The notes under the pieces were generated by a model. That model saw only the letters and a program-made list of their open reading frames with translations. It was not told the DNA's origin and did no database searches. A stretch of 6,621 nt of DNA from Calditrichaceae bacterium (GTDB lineage Bacteria > Calditrichota > Calditrichia > Calditrichales > Calditrichaceae): assembly GCA_030592985.1 (NCBI GenBank), contig JAUVIB010000184.1, positions 1 through 6,621 of the forward strand, in the 5' to 3' direction. Below are positions 6,411 through 6,621 of this stretch, piece after piece. Every line of letters begins with the position of its first letter. Within the stretch, counting starts at the first letter, position 1. The translations under genes and the position numbers were made by a program.

Positions 6411-6545
6411 AAGTACGGGGCAAAGTTCAAAGTTCAGGATTCTAAGTTCAGAATCTGTCAAGTCCTGAAATAGGTTTACAGTTTTTCCGAGCGCCGAGTT
6501 TCGAGAGACATGTTCAAAGTTACAAATCACCAATCACAAGTTCCC
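6411..6545. repeat. Spacer with short repeated words and hairpins between the upstream gene and nuoC
   Basis: The spacer holds repeated 7-base words: AAAGTTC at 6422-6428 and again at 6429-6435, TAAGTTC at 6443-6449, CAAAGTT at 6515-6521, then AAATCAC (6524-6530) and CAATCAC (6531-6537). An inverted repeat, GATTCT (6438-6443) with AGAATC (6450-6455), is overlapped by an outer pair, TTCAGGA (6433-6439) with TCCTGAA (6463-6469). The two hairpins share bases and compete. No reading frame of note crosses it. It resembles the degenerate 'AAAGTTC / AAATCAC' intergenic repeats I recall from several anaerobic bacterial genomes, but I cannot assign a family or a function. Confidence 0.5.
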
Positions 6546-6621
6546 CTACCAGTTATAATCCGGCATTTTCCAATTTTTAATAACTTTCTTTTGATTTTCA
6601 CGATACCAATCAAGGTTTTTC
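6546..6621 (-). CDS. C-terminal end of an upstream gene, possibly nuoB/mbxJ-like
   Basis: An open frame enters from the right edge and ends at TAG (6548-6546). The last 24 residues read KNLDWYRENQ, KKVIKNWKMP and DYNW. The tail is rich in Trp, Lys and Tyr, hydrophilic, and has no motif that identifies a family. Its identity rests on position alone: in bacterial nuo operons and in archaeal mbx/mbh clusters the gene before the NuoC-type subunit is usually the NuoB-type [4Fe-4S] subunit. It could equally be a different gene, since a 197-base spacer separates it from nuoC. The tail has base composition and codon style like its neighbours. Confidence 0.45.
   Translation of the reverse strand, partial: KNLDWYRENQKKVIKNWKMPDYNW

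Noticed and set aside
6437..6466. TTGACA on the minus strand (6461-6456) as a perfect -35 element.
   Set aside because: At 16 to 18 bases downstream there is only CCTGAA-like sequence, no acceptable -10, and the site overlaps the inverted repeats.
6411..6545. Repeated 7-base words as a CRISPR array.
   Set aside because: The words are too short and irregular, with no uniform repeats of 23 bases or more and no regular spacers.

Overview
All recognisable genes in this AT-rich window lie on the minus strand, so the biology reads from right to left. The core is a run of redox genes: the last 24 codons of an unseen gene (6621-6546), a NuoC-like subunit (6348-5776), a NuoD-like subunit (5767-4649), a NuoI-like ferredoxin fused to a GltD-like flavoprotein (4623-2854), and a dihydroorotate-dehydrogenase-like flavoprotein (2784-1801). 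A clear intrinsic terminator (1753-1790) closes the run. After about 420 bases without a gene comes a separate gene for an exported FG-GAP/VCBS repeat protein, which starts at 1327 and runs off the left edge.

This is not a textbook nuo operon. NuoD is followed directly by a NuoI-type protein, with no NuoE, NuoF, NuoG or NuoH between. By my alignment the NuoD protein lacks the His and Tyr that hold quinone in complex I. It keeps one cysteine at each of the two places where [NiFe] hydrogenases carry CxxC, giving CxxE at both. The order C-D-I matches the K-L-N part of the archaeal Mbx/Mbs (and Mbh) clusters. The fusion adds FAD and NAD(P)H domains and up to four [4Fe-4S] clusters. My working hypothesis is an Mbx-like, ion-pumping membrane complex that exchanges electrons with NADP(H) through the fused GltD module. 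The DHOD-like protein would be an extra FMN partner of unknown role. The membrane subunits are not in the window, so the complex and its reaction are inferred.

The organism is probably an anaerobic or facultative bacterium. The AT-rich sequence, the exported FG-GAP protein and the DHOD-like family would suit the Bacteroidota/Calditrichota/KSB1/Marinimicrobia side of the tree, but nothing here fixes the phylum. Between the partial upstream gene and nuoC lies a 197-base spacer with short repeated words and hairpins, unusual inside such an operon.
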